Of a stretch of DNA of 15,254 bases, positions 1 to 7,243 are shown piece after piece. Both the position numbers and the translations under genes were made by a program. Source of the stretch: Planctomycetota bacterium (GTDB taxonomy: Bacteria > Planctomycetota > Phycisphaerae > WQYP01); contig JAJZGH010000107.1 in assembly GCA_021798635.1 (NCBI GenBank), positions 1-15,254 of the forward strand. Direction: 5' to 3'. A model generated the notes under the pieces. It did no database searches, had not been told where the DNA came from, and was given only the letters and a program-made list of their open reading frames with translations. Every line of letters begins with the position of its first letter. The stretch's first letter is position 1.

Positions 1-22
1 GGGGCCAATGGAAAAATTACTA

Positions 23-35
23 ATTCTTAAAGAAT
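23..35. repeat. Short AT-rich inverted repeat upstream of the first gene
   Basis: A six-base inverted repeat, attctt and aagaat around one central base, lies about 113 bases before the first start codon. It could be an operator half-site pair, but such AT-rich palindromes also occur by chance. The rest of the 147-base leader shows no convincing sigma-70 promoter. The upstream gene, if any, lies outside the window. Confidence 0.2.
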
Positions 36-147
36 GAAGCGGCATTTTGCCAGTGGGTCCATCGCTTGCCAGCCCGTGGAATTTGGCCCGGCACACGCCT
101 GCCGGCCTGTCACAGGCTCCAGAGAATCTTAGAGTGGGGACATTCAG

Positions 148-3100
148 ATGCGTACATTTCACAGCAACTTCATTGACACCATGACCGATGCGGACTGGAC
201 CTATCTTTCTTTTAATTCTTACATTTCCTACCAATACCTGCTGCACTATGTGGCGACGCCGAAGGCGGCATGCACATCAATAAAGTGGTGGTTTGCAGCG
301 TTGGAAGGGTCGGAGCTTTTCACATTTGACGCCCTGCGTAGTTACGAAACGGATCCCGGTCTGACCATTCATGACAGCTTTCATCGAGCCTGTCCGAAAG
401 TGACCGGCTTGGATACGGCGGACCTGAAAAGCATATTGCAATCATCAGATTTTTTCCGCTTTGCGCTGGTGCGCAATCCATACACAAGAATCTTTTCCGC
501 CTGGCAATCTAAAGTTCTGTTGCGCGAACCCTTGCAAGCCGATCTTTTCGGCGACGCCGATTTTCAGCGCCGGGAAATGCAATCCGTTGACGATATTGCA
601 CAAAATGTTCAGAGCTTTCTGGAATACCTCCATGCCAAGCAATGGCCCAATATTGCTGATCCCCACTGGGCGACCCAGCGCGACGTTCTGCGCATTGGCA
701 AAGTGCCATACTCCCAAATTGCCAAGGTGGAAGATCCGGAGAGTCTATGGAATAATCTCGCCGACCGTATCGGCCCCTCGGCATTTACCAATCCGGGACG
801 GCAGAAATATAACGAGAGCCTGCTGCCTTATTCGCCGCTATTCTTTACCGATCGCAGCATCCAGCTTATCCGCAAACTTTACGCTGCGGACTTCTTGGAA
901 TTTGACTATTCGCTTGTGCCGCCGGCGGGAAATGTCAGCATTGAGCGGGCACACCTGGACACCACACTTAAAGCCGCCGCTATGATCCGTGGACGAAATC
1001 GCCGGTTTATGGACGTGCGCCGCGCGTTGGACGTTTCGGACACTCAAGCGACCCGTTTTCGACTGGAGGTTGCCCAACGGGATCAGACCGCCGCCGTGCT
1101 CGCCGCCCACGTGTCGGAACGCACTGAAAAGCTGGCCCAGTGTAATGAGGCCATCAGCGCCCTGAACGCGGCGGCTGCAGACGGGAAACTTCGAATCGGT
1201 GAACTTACCGAACTGCTGGCCCGCACAAAACAAACTGCGGCAGCGCTCAGCAATGATTTGACCCAGCGTAATAATCGCATTTCAACATTGCAAAAGCGGC
1301 TATCAGAAAGTACCACAAAACTGTCACAGCACGAAGAGACAATCGCCGAGCTCCATGCCGCGTTAATTAAGGGGCAAATCGAGATCGCGGAGATGATTCG
1401 TTGGCGTGAAGGCCGTACGATGCGCGGGCGACTCAAGGCGCTGCGTCAACGGACGCGGCCCATACGCTATTTTTTTATGGGTAAGCCATTGCCCGGCGCA
1501 CCCATCAAGAACGGTGCGCAGGCCGGCAATTCCCCTGCGCGAAAACCTGTAGCTTTCCTCGAATCGCTAAGAGGACTGCGTAAGAAAACCCGCCCCTTGC
1601 GTTACTGGATCATGAGGAAGCCCCTTCCATCCACCGAACTGCCGGGATCCTCATCGCCGGCCCCTGTTCCCGAAACCCCCGCTCCCGCGATGGAAACATC
1701 GACGGCCGCGCGGGCTATCCTACCTCCGGATACCACAAACTATGTGAAGGAGTCTCAATGGATGGCCATTGATACGCGCCTTAAAGCCATCGCATTTTAT
1801 TTGCCCCAGTTTCATCCCATTCACGAAAACGACGTCTGGTGGGGAAAAGGATTTACCGAATGGACCAACGTATCGAAAGCACAGCCCCAGTTTGCGGGGC
1901 ATTATCAGCCCCATCTGCCGGCGGAGCTGGGATTTTATGATCTGCGTATTCTGGATGTCCAAAAGCGGCAGATTGACTTGGCGCGACAGTATGGGATACA
2001 AGGGTTCTGTTACTACTATTATTGGTTTAACGGGCGAAAGCTGCTGGAACGGCCGCTCGAGCAAATGCTCGGTCACCCGGAACTGGATTTTCCATTCTGT
2101 ATCTGCTGGGCCAATGAATCCTGGTCGCGCCGCTGGGACGGCCTGGAAAATGAGGTTCTTATTCACCAGCAGCACAGTGCCGAAGATGATCTTGCGTTTA
2201 TTCAGGAAGCTAGTTCGCTTTTTGCGGATTCACGTTACATCCGCGTGGGGAATCGACCGTTGCTGGTTGTTTATCGGCCGTCCCTGTTGCCTGATCCGGC
2301 GGCAACCGCACGACGCTGGCGCCAATATTGCCGTGGCCGCGGCATCGGTGAAATAGCTCTCGCCTATACTCAATCCTTTGACCGTGTTGATCCTGCCGCC
2401 ATCGGGTTTGATTATGCCATTGAATTTCCTCCCAACAATATTGACGCGAAACGTATCACATCCGACATTCAGCCCTTGAATCCAAACTATGCCGGAACTG
2501 TTTACGACTACCCCACCCTGGTCGAAAATTGTCGAAATATGCCCCAGCCAAACTACCCTCTGTTCCGCGGCGTGTGCCCGGGATGGGACAATGAGGCCCG
2601 CAAACCAGGCCGTGGCATAACGTATGCCGGCGCAACACCGGCCCTGTACGGCCAATGGTTAAAAAATGCGTGCGAATATACGTCGCAAAACCATCCTGCC
2701 GACAAGCAATTTATTTTTATCAACGCATGGAATGAATGGGCAGAGGGTGCGCATCTTGAGCCGGATCAGCGCTATGGTTATGCCTGGCTGCAAGCCACGG
2801 CCCAGGCTTTGCAACAATTCCCTTCAGGCCCATTGCCTCGCAAACTCGTGATGGTGACGCACGACTGTCACCCGCACGGAGCGCAGCTTATCATTCTTAA
2901 TGTATGCCGACATCTTTCCAGACAACTGGGCTGTACGCTTGTGATCCTCACGCTGGGTGAAGGGGAGCTGGAAGACCAGTTCGCTCAGTGCGGAGAAGTT
3001 CACGGTTGGTGGCAGCTATCAAGCCAGCAGCGCGAAGCGCTATTGTCAGAACTGAAATCGCAATCTTACTTCGGAGCCATCTGTAACACGGTGGTGTGCA

Positions 3101-4890
3101 GCGAAAACGCCCGTGACTTAAAAAGGCACGGATTCAAAGTGCTCTGGCTGGTGCATGAAATGGCCGGAGTGATTCGGCAGTTTGGACAGGCTGAGAATTT
3201 GGCCATAACGGCCAAAGCTGTGGACCGCGTGGTTTTTGCCTCTACGATTGTACGCGACTCTTTCCTGTCGCTGGCGGAAATTCCGCCCGGGAAAGTGCTC
3301 ATAAGGCCGCAGGGGATGTACGCCCCTAATGAATATCTGACGGACCGCCATACCGTTCGCCAACAGGTCCGGACAGAACTTGGCATTCCGGCGGACGCCC
3401 CGCTGGTGCTGGCTGCGGGTTTTGGAGATCGCCGCAAGGGACCGGACTTATTCATTCAGGCTGGGAATGCCGCCTTGGAGCAGGACCCCGCTATTCATTT
3501 CGTTTGGGTGGGCGACCTGCATCAGGATTTTGAGATTATCGTGAAGAGATTGCTCCGTGCGGCACCCTCTCCGGAGCATTTTCATTTTGTTGGGCGCACG
3601 CGCGAAGTCAGCCGATATTTTGCCGCCGCTGATCTGTATTTGCTGACATCACGTGAAGATCCTTTTCCCAGCGTCGTCTTGGAAGCCTTTCATGCGGGCC
3701 TGCCGGTGATTGGATTTTCTCTCGCGGGCGGATTTACGCAAATCGTCACACCCAGTCTGGGGCGGCTGGTGCCCTATGAGGATACCCGCACTATGGGCCG
3801 GGCGATTATTGAATGCCTGGCGGATACCGCGGGGAGACATCACGTGGCCCAGGCGGGTCCACTTTTGATTAAAGAGCATTTCGATCCCCAGGCCTATGCG
3901 TGCGATCTGGCAAAAGAACTGGGCTGCACATTTCCCGCCGTCAGCGTGGTGGTACCCAACTTCAACTACGCCCATTACCTGCCGCAAAGGCTTAAGAGCA
4001 TTCTTCACCAGACCTACAGGCCGGCCGAAATTATCTTTCTCGATGATGCCTCGGAAGATAACAGCGTGGAAGTGGCTCGCGAGATTCTTTCCTCCGGCAA
4101 TATCCCTTTCCGTATTATTGAAAATCGTCAGAACCAGGGTGTATTTGCGCAGTGGTTGCGCGGAATTGATGAAAGCACTTCGGAACTTATCTGGATGGCG
4201 GAAGCGGATGATTTGTGTGCGCCGACATTGTTGGACCGCCTGGTGGACGGGTTCCGGCATCCCGGCGTCGTGCTAAGTTACGCGCAATCAAAGATGATTG
4301 ATGAGCAGGGTGCCACCGTGGGAAATGATTATCTCCAATACACGCAGGACATCGATGCCAATAAATGGCGAACTGCTTATTTGCGGCCTGGAACTCTCGA
4401 AATCGCGGACTCCTTGATCATCAAAAACACGATTCCCAACGCCAGCGCGGTGCTTTTCCAGAAACCCTCCACTGCGGCGCTGCGGCCTTTGATGCAGGAC
4501 CTCAAACACACCGGCGATTGGATGTTTTATCTCCATATCCTGCAGAACGGCTGGATTTGCTTCGTACCCGAGCCGTTGAATCATCACCGGCGGCACAGCC
4601 AAAGCGTGACCCTCGGTGGCACGGCGATCAATCTCTTTCGTGAGGTTCTGAAAGTGCAAATGTTCTGGATGGGGCAAATACCCACGGATCCGCACACGCA
4701 AGCCCTGATAGAAATGGTTCGTCAGTCAACCTACCAGATGTTATCCCTCCACTGCGGCGACTACCCTGACTACCGTCAGCACCCCGATCTGACTGATGTC
4801 CTTGACCCGCCCCGCCGGCGGAATGCGGCGAGCCGCAAAACGCGAAAGTCTCACATCCCAGTCACTGCGTTGGCGCATGCCGGGACTTGA
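148..4890 (+). CDS. Giant multidomain glycan enzyme: sulfotransferase, coiled coil, WbsX, GT4 and GT2 domains
   Basis: This 1580-residue cytoplasmic or membrane-peripheral protein has no visible signal peptide. The ATG at 148 follows a purine-rich gtgggga at 134-140 with 7 bases spacing. Residues 1-260 look like a family-2 sulfotransferase, with a 5'-phosphosulfate loop PKAACTS (38-44) and a 3'-phosphate motif RNPYTRIFSAW (109-119), so PAPS is the likely donor. Residues about 290-420 are heptad-rich coiled coil. A basic linker (425-495) contains a duplicated motif. Residues 545-890 are a WbsX (GH99-like) domain, with YLPQFHP, WWGKGFTEW, and WNEWAEGAHLEPD near its end. Residues 898-1255 are a GT4 glycosyltransferase, with a REDPFPSVVLEA signature in which D1171 takes the place of the first E of E-x7-E. 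Residues 1263-1490 are a GT-A family 2 domain (VVVPNFNYAHYL, LDDAS, AEADD). The tail is basic. It probably builds and sulfates a surface glycan; the sugars cannot be told from sequence. Confidence 0.93.
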   Translation: MRTFHSNFIDTMTDADWTYLSFNSYISYQYLLHYVATPKAACTSIKWWFAALEGSELFTFDALRSYETDPGLTIHDSFHRACPKVTGLDTADLKSILQSSDFFRFALVRNPYTRIFSAWQSKVLLREPLQADLFGDADFQRREMQSVDDIAQNVQSFLEYLHAKQWPNIADPHWATQRDVLRIGKVPYSQIAKVEDPESLWNNLADRIGPSAFTNPGRQKYNESLLPYSPLFFTDRSIQLIRKLYAADFLEFDYSLVPPAGNVSIERAHLDTTLKAAAMIRGRNRRFMDVRRALDVSDTQATRFRLEVAQRDQTAAVLAAHVSERTEKLAQCNEAISALNAAAADGKLRIGELTELLARTKQTAAALSNDLTQRNNRISTLQKRLSESTTKLSQHEETIAELHAALIKGQIEIAEMIRWREGRTMRGRLKALRQRTRPIRYFFMGKPLPGAPIKNGAQAGNSPARKPVAFLESLRGLRKKTRPLRYWIMRKPLPSTELPGSSSPAPVPETPAPAMETSTAARAILPPDTTNYVKESQWMAIDTRLKAIAFYLPQFHPIHENDVWWGKGFTEWTNVSKAQPQFAGHYQPHLPAELGFYDLRILDVQKRQIDLARQYGIQGFCYYYYWFNGRKLLERPLEQMLGHPELDFPFCICWANESWSRRWDGLENEVLIHQQHSAEDDLAFIQEASSLFADSRYIRVGNRPLLVVYRPSLLPDPAATARRWRQYCRGRGIGEIALAYTQSFDRVDPAAIGFDYAIEFPPNNIDAKRITSDIQPLNPNYAGTVYDYPTLVENCRNMPQPNYPLFRGVCPGWDNEARKPGRGITYAGATPALYGQWLKNACEYTSQNHPADKQFIFINAWNEWAEGAHLEPDQRYGYAWLQATAQALQQFPSGPLPRKLVMVTHDCHPHGAQLIILNVCRHLSRQLGCTLVILTLGEGELEDQFAQCGEVHGWWQLSSQQREALLSELKSQSYFGAICNTVVCSENARDLKRHGFKVLWLVHEMAGVIRQFGQAENLAITAKAVDRVVFASTIVRDSFLSLAEIPPGKVLIRPQGMYAPNEYLTDRHTVRQQVRTELGIPADAPLVLAAGFGDRRKGPDLFIQAGNAALEQDPAIHFVWVGDLHQDFEIIVKRLLRAAPSPEHFHFVGRTREVSRYFAAADLYLLTSREDPFPSVVLEAFHAGLPVIGFSLAGGFTQIVTPSLGRLVPYEDTRTMGRAIIECLADTAGRHHVAQAGPLLIKEHFDPQAYACDLAKELGCTFPAVSVVVPNFNYAHYLPQRLKSILHQTYRPAEIIFLDDASEDNSVEVAREILSSGNIPFRIIENRQNQGVFAQWLRGIDESTSELIWMAEADDLCAPTLLDRLVDGFRHPGVVLSYAQSKMIDEQGATVGNDYLQYTQDIDANKWRTAYLRPGTLEIADSLIIKNTIPNASAVLFQKPSTAALRPLMQDLKHTGDWMFYLHILQNGWICFVPEPLNHHRRHSQSVTLGGTAINLFREVLKVQMFWMGQIPTDPHTQALIEMVRQSTYQMLSLHCGDYPDYRQHPDLTDVLDPPRRRNAASRKTRKSHIPVTALAHAGT
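1420..1629 (+). repeat. Duplicated basic linker motif inside the giant enzyme
   Basis: Residues 425-449 and 471-494 of the giant enzyme are two copies of one motif. LKALRQRTRPIRYFFMGKPLP aligns with LRGLRKKTRPLRYWIMRKPLP, sharing LR, TRP, RY, M and KPLP at the same spacing. The DNA of the two copies has diverged, so the duplication is old or selected at protein level. It lies between the coiled coil and the WbsX domain. A basic and aromatic motif of this kind could bind membrane or nucleotide-lipid substrate, but that is inference. Confidence 0.6.
1747..1764 (+). promoter_or_regulatory. Internal ribosome-binding site and in-frame ATG at the WbsX seam
   Basis: A strong Shine-Dalgarno sequence, aaggag (1747-1752), lies 9 bases before an in-frame ATG at 1762 (residue Met539), immediately before the WbsX domain begins. 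Initiation here would give a 1042-residue WbsX-GT4-GT2 protein lacking the sulfotransferase and coiled coil. It could be a working internal start, or the scar of a former gene start left by fusion of two genes. The same aaggagtctca string precedes the PEP-CTERM gene start at 7927. Confidence 0.4.
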
Positions 4891-4962
4891 CGGGTGGTGG
4901 CCAGCAGCAGCGATGGAAAATAACCCCGCCTAGAACATTCTCGGCCCTGCAGGCAGGCTAAT

Positions 4963-4978
4963 AACCGGCACGCCGGTT
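4963..4978. other. GC-rich inverted repeat after the giant enzyme gene
   Basis: Arms aaccggc and gccggtt form a perfect 7-base inverted repeat with 2 central bases; as RNA it would fold as a 6-base stem with a cacg loop. It lies 72 bases after the stop of the giant enzyme and 111 bases before the MNT gene. A true U-tract is missing (the following bases are ttcgcttt), so it is only a possible weak terminator or operator. Confidence 0.3.
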
Positions 4979-5000
4979 TCGCTTTGTGGGTGCTTCGCTC

Positions 5001-5031
5001 TTGAACGCGGGACGGTTAAAATCTCTATGAT
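5001..5031 (+). promoter_or_regulatory. Candidate sigma-70 promoter for the MNT gene
   Basis: TTGAAC at 5001-5006 and TATGAT at 5026-5031 are separated by 19 bases, which is slightly long. Transcription would start near 5038, leaving a leader of about 50 bases before the GTG at 5090. This would allow the MNT gene to be expressed independently of the giant enzyme upstream. Confidence 0.35.
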
Positions 5032-5089
5032 GATTCTATCGCTGGGCCTTTGTTTCAAGTAAGGGTCCGACCTGTTGAAGAGGTGAAAC

Positions 5090-5398
5090 GTGGAGACATT
5101 TGCAATACCGGTAGACATGCAAAAGATTGCGGCCTATTGTCGGCACTGGAAAATTCGTAAATTGTCTATTTTCGGGTCGATATTACGCAATGATTTCTCG
5201 CCGGGTAACGATGTGGATCTGCTATTGGAATTTGATCATGGCGGAGCCATGACCTTCGACAATCTTCCTGAAACGATGGAGGAGGCATCCGCGGTTTTTG
5301 CAGGTCGTACGGTTGATCTTGTGGAAAACCGGTTTATCACCAATCCCTATCGCCGACAGGAAATTTTAAGGGCACAAAGGGTTGTCTATGAATTCTGA
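5090..5398 (+). CDS. MNT-type minimal nucleotidyltransferase (MntA-like antitoxin)
   Basis: This is a 102-residue nucleotidyltransferase-fold protein. The signature is complete: FGS at 28-30, then D41 and D43 in NDVDLLLEF, and the third acidic residue D76 in GRTVDLVE. The GTG start is supported by gaagaggtg just upstream. MNT proteins of this length usually pair with a HEPN (DUF86) RNase toxin encoded directly downstream, which they inactivate by adding AMP groups to a HEPN tyrosine. No HEPN gene follows here. An ATG overlapping the end of this gene (5389) reads only six codons to a TAG. The protein thus looks like an orphan antitoxin with an intact active site, or it may act with a HEPN encoded elsewhere. 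Assignment to the MNT family is firm; the antitoxin role is inferred. Confidence 0.85.
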   Translation: METFAIPVDMQKIAAYCRHWKIRKLSIFGSILRNDFSPGNDVDLLLEFDHGGAMTFDNLPETMEEASAVFAGRTVDLVENRFITNPYRRQEILRAQRVVYEF

Positions 5399-5472
5399 TG
5401 TTCTCTAGCAGATCGCGTCAATTCACGCGCAGCGACTCCTGGACGCGATCGTCGTAATTCTTGGCCAATAAG
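5389..5472 (+). pseudogene. Possible remnant of the HEPN partner of the MNT gene
   Basis: An ATG at 5389 overlaps the final codons of the MNT gene, as is typical for MNT/HEPN pairs. It reads MNSDVL, a TAG at 5407, then a further open stretch ending at a TAA (5470-5472). The overlap suggests a lost partner. The residues after the stop do not clearly resemble HEPN, so this may be chance. Confidence 0.2.
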
Positions 5473-5561
5473 CCTTTGCGGGCCCCATTATTGCGCCAAA
5501 AATATTTCCGATCAGGATGATTTAAAAGCCATCCCAAAGTGCATTGATTGGAACTGCCCAC
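5418..5561 (-). CDS. Small unrecognised reading frame (47 residues)
   Basis: A GTG-started frame in the otherwise geneless stretch after the MNT gene. Its composition is protein-like: an LLNHPDRKYFWRNN segment followed by GLLAKNYDDRVQESLRVN. I recognise no family. It overlaps, in another frame, the short DUF4143 remnant at 5522-5591, so at most one reading is meaningful over 5522-5561. No Shine-Dalgarno is evident. It could be the tail of a decayed gene that lost its front. Confidence 0.15.
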   Translation of the reverse strand: MGSSNQCTLGWLLNHPDRKYFWRNNGARKGLLAKNYDDRVQESLRVN

Positions 5562-5591
5562 TCGTGATCAGAGCCGTCGTGAATGGTTACG
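5522..5591 (-). pseudogene. 3'-end remnant of a second DUF4143-type ATPase gene
   Basis: On the minus strand this reads to WAVPINALWDGF and a TAA stop (5522-5524). It matches the last residues of the intact ATPase at 5996-7237, WAIPMNALWNGSG. At DNA level 5534-5560 matches 6011-6037 at 24 of 27 bases. Further upstream in the frame the similarity is lost. It is best read as the last codons of another copy or relative of that ATPase, joined by rearrangement to the broken VapC next to it. Confidence 0.4.
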
Positions 5592-5678
5592 CTATTTTTT
5601 GATATAGGCGGGCCTGATGCCCGCCACCGTGGGATAATCAACCATCACATCAGTATCGACAAGAATCTGCTCGGGCAC
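5592..5678 (-). pseudogene. Truncated VapC-type PIN-domain toxin
   Basis: Starting from a GTG four bases after the antitoxin stop, the frame reads VPEQILVDTDVMVDY, which is the first beta-strand of a PIN domain with its catalytic Asp (VDTD). After this, PIN similarity ends and a stop follows 13 codons later. A full PIN toxin is about 130 residues; this frame has 28. The breakpoint coincides with the hairpin at 5607-5625. The toxin is therefore inactive, while its antitoxin is still intact. Confidence 0.6.
5607..5625. repeat. GC-rich hairpin at the VapC breakpoint
   Basis: Arms ggcgggc (5607-5613) and gcccgcc (5619-5625) form a perfect 7-base stem with a ctgat loop. It is immediately downstream of the last PIN-like codons, at the junction to the ATPase remnant. 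It has the look of a dispersed palindromic (REP-like) element. Only one copy is in the window, so its repetitive nature cannot be shown here. Confidence 0.4.
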
Positions 5679-5682
5679 AGCA

Positions 5683-5916
5683 TTAACCCCGATCCCACTG
5701 GGAGCGGAGGCGTGGAACGCTGGGCAAATCTCGGCGTTTTGCCCATATCCCAGCAGCTTGATCCAATATCATGGTCTTCCGCTGTGCGCTGAATTGCTCA
5801 ATCAGGCGATCCACCGCCTCGCGTATTAAATCGCTTTGGTTCCGGCCCGTTGTCAGTGACAGGGCAGCCAAACCCTCGCGTTCCTCCCATGTCAGATAGA
5901 TCTGCGTTCGCACCAT
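5683..5916 (-). CDS. Ribbon-helix-helix antitoxin (VapB/CopG-like)
   Basis: This is a 77-residue protein. The ATG at 5916 is chosen over an upstream ATG at 5952 because ggaggt sits 6 bases before it and because RTQIYLTWEEREGLAALS is the typical N-terminal strand and first helix of an RHH protein. The helix GRNQSDLIREAVDRLIEQF completes the DNA-binding fold. The C-terminal part (ILDQAAGIWAKRRDLP) resembles the toxin-binding tail of VapB proteins. A VapC start follows four bases downstream, so this was a vapBC operon; the toxin is now truncated. It probably represses its own promoter. The near palindrome at 5931-5938 is a possible operator. Confidence 0.8.
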   Translation of the reverse strand: MVRTQIYLTWEEREGLAALSLTTGRNQSDLIREAVDRLIEQFSAQRKTMILDQAAGIWAKRRDLPSVPRLRSQWDRG

Positions 5917-5930
5917 AGATCGACCTCCAA

Positions 5931-5938
5931 TGTATACA
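5931..5938. promoter_or_regulatory. Palindrome upstream of the RHH antitoxin, possible operator
   Basis: The perfect palindrome TGTATACA lies about 15 bases before the antitoxin start, close to a possible -10 region. RHH antitoxins commonly bind short palindromes in this position to autorepress. The assignment rests on position and symmetry only. Confidence 0.25.
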
Positions 5939-5995
5939 CCTGTAGTAAACATTACGTTGACTCGATTAACAAGGCAGATAAATCAGATTGAATCG

Positions 5996-7237
5996 TCATC
6001 CGGAACCATTCCAAAGTGCATTCATTGGAATCGCCCAGCAATCCGGGCCGAAGGGAAGCGTTTCATGGCCGCTGTATAGAATAATGCCGCGCAGAAAGCT
6101 TTGGCCGGCGGCTTGGCGAAGTACCTCCATACCGCGCAAATCTGTTTTGGAAAGGGTCTGGGAAAATTTTACTTCTATGCCGACAACTCTTCCCCGGCGA
6201 TCTTCCAGCACGAGGTCCACTTCTGCCCCTGAAAGCGTGCGAAAATGAAAAAATTCAGATCTTGTTTTTGCCCATCCCGCCTGCTTTATCAGTTCCATGG
6301 CTGCCAGATTTTCCACCAGATGACCGGCCAGTGTCGAATTGGCTTCCAGCCGGTCCTGATCCAAATCCATGAGATGACAGGCCAAGCCAGTATCTACCAG
6401 CATGGCCTTTGAGGCCTTGGCCAGTCGGGCGTTGGCATTGCGGTGCCAAGCGGGCAGCGAACCCGTCAAAAACAAACCGGACAGCACGGCCAAATATCGC
6501 TTCACCGTAGTTTGTGGAAGTGAAAGCGTTCGCGCCACATCGGCAACATTCAGAATAGACATGTCGCGACTCGCCAGAAGGCGCAGCAGGTTGGGAAATA
6601 TGCCGAGGTTTTCCACGTTGGCCAAGTCGCGCACATCGCGCTGCAAAATTGTGGTTTCGTAGGAATCAAACCAGCGGGCTTTTGACTCGGGAGTTGTGCG
6701 TTGCAGCGGCTCGGGATAGCCGCCGGCGATCAGGCGTGAAAGCAACATTTGCCGGCCTTCAAAGTTGATGGGTATGCTGACAAACTCTTCGGCCAGCAGT
6801 TCATCAATCATCGAACCATGCGTGCCGGTGATTTCCCGTTGCGCCAACGGCCAGAGAGTATGCAGTTCCATTCGCCCCACAAGCTGTGACGCCAAGTCAG
6901 GAATAACCATGATGCCAGCGGAGCCAGTCATCAAAAATTTTCCCGGTTTACGGTCACGATCTATGGCGGCTTTGATCGCGCGGGCCAGCTCCGGTGCCGC
7001 CTGCACTTCGTCAATGGCGATCGGCCCGTCAAACCGTGCCAGAAAGCCGCCCGGATCAGTACGGGCAGCGGCAAGCGTGGCGGCATCATCAAGCGATAGA
7101 TAACGCCGCCCCGTCTTTTCCGAAAGCATTTTCACAAGCGTACTTTTGCCAGCCTGCCGTGGCCCCTGAATATAAACGGCAGGTGTATCAAGCAGTGCGG
7201 TTTCGACAAACGGCGCAATGTATCGTTGAACCAACAT
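5996..7237 (-). CDS. AAA-type ATPase with DUF4143 domain
   Basis: This is a 413-residue protein. The N-terminal ATPase has Walker A GPRQAGKST (25-33), Walker B IAIDEVQ (73-79) and a sensor-like LMTGSA (102-107). A central segment, YETTILQRDVRDL (193-205), and a winged-helix-like region (about 225-260, PQTTVKRYLAVL) follow. The C-terminal DUF4143 region has GAEVDLVLE (337-345) and GIEVK (353-357), a PD-(D/E)XK nuclease-like pattern. The ATG at 7237 is chosen because it starts the conserved N-terminus and sits exactly one promoter spacing from a strong -35/-10; the open frame extends 50 codons further upstream without family similarity. The family is widespread and linked to mobile or toxin-rich regions, but its biochemical role is unsettled. 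The gene is complete, unlike its relatives on either side. Confidence 0.9.
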   Translation of the reverse strand: MLVQRYIAPFVETALLDTPAVYIQGPRQAGKSTLVKMLSEKTGRRYLSLDDAATLAAARTDPGGFLARFDGPIAIDEVQAAPELARAIKAAIDRDRKPGKFLMTGSAGIMVIPDLASQLVGRMELHTLWPLAQREITGTHGSMIDELLAEEFVSIPINFEGRQMLLSRLIAGGYPEPLQRTTPESKARWFDSYETTILQRDVRDLANVENLGIFPNLLRLLASRDMSILNVADVARTLSLPQTTVKRYLAVLSGLFLTGSLPAWHRNANARLAKASKAMLVDTGLACHLMDLDQDRLEANSTLAGHLVENLAAMELIKQAGWAKTRSEFFHFRTLSGAEVDLVLEDRRGRVVGIEVKFSQTLSKTDLRGMEVLRQAAGQSFLRGIILYSGHETLPFGPDCWAIPMNALWNGSG

Positions 7238-7243
7238 GCTGGG

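Noticed and set aside
461..985. Plus-strand open frame of 174 residues inside the giant enzyme gene
   Set aside because: It is an out-of-frame shadow of the sulfotransferase and coiled-coil coding region, whose frame carries recognisable motifs. It has no ribosome-binding site and no family resemblance.
3649..4260. Minus-strand open frame of 203 residues
   Set aside because: It is antisense to the GT4 and GT2 domains of the giant enzyme. Its residues do not form a recognisable domain.
5583..5792. Plus-strand open frame of 69 residues over the antitoxin region
   Set aside because: It is antisense to the RHH antitoxin and the PIN remnant, both of which have clear family motifs, and it lacks a ribosome-binding site.
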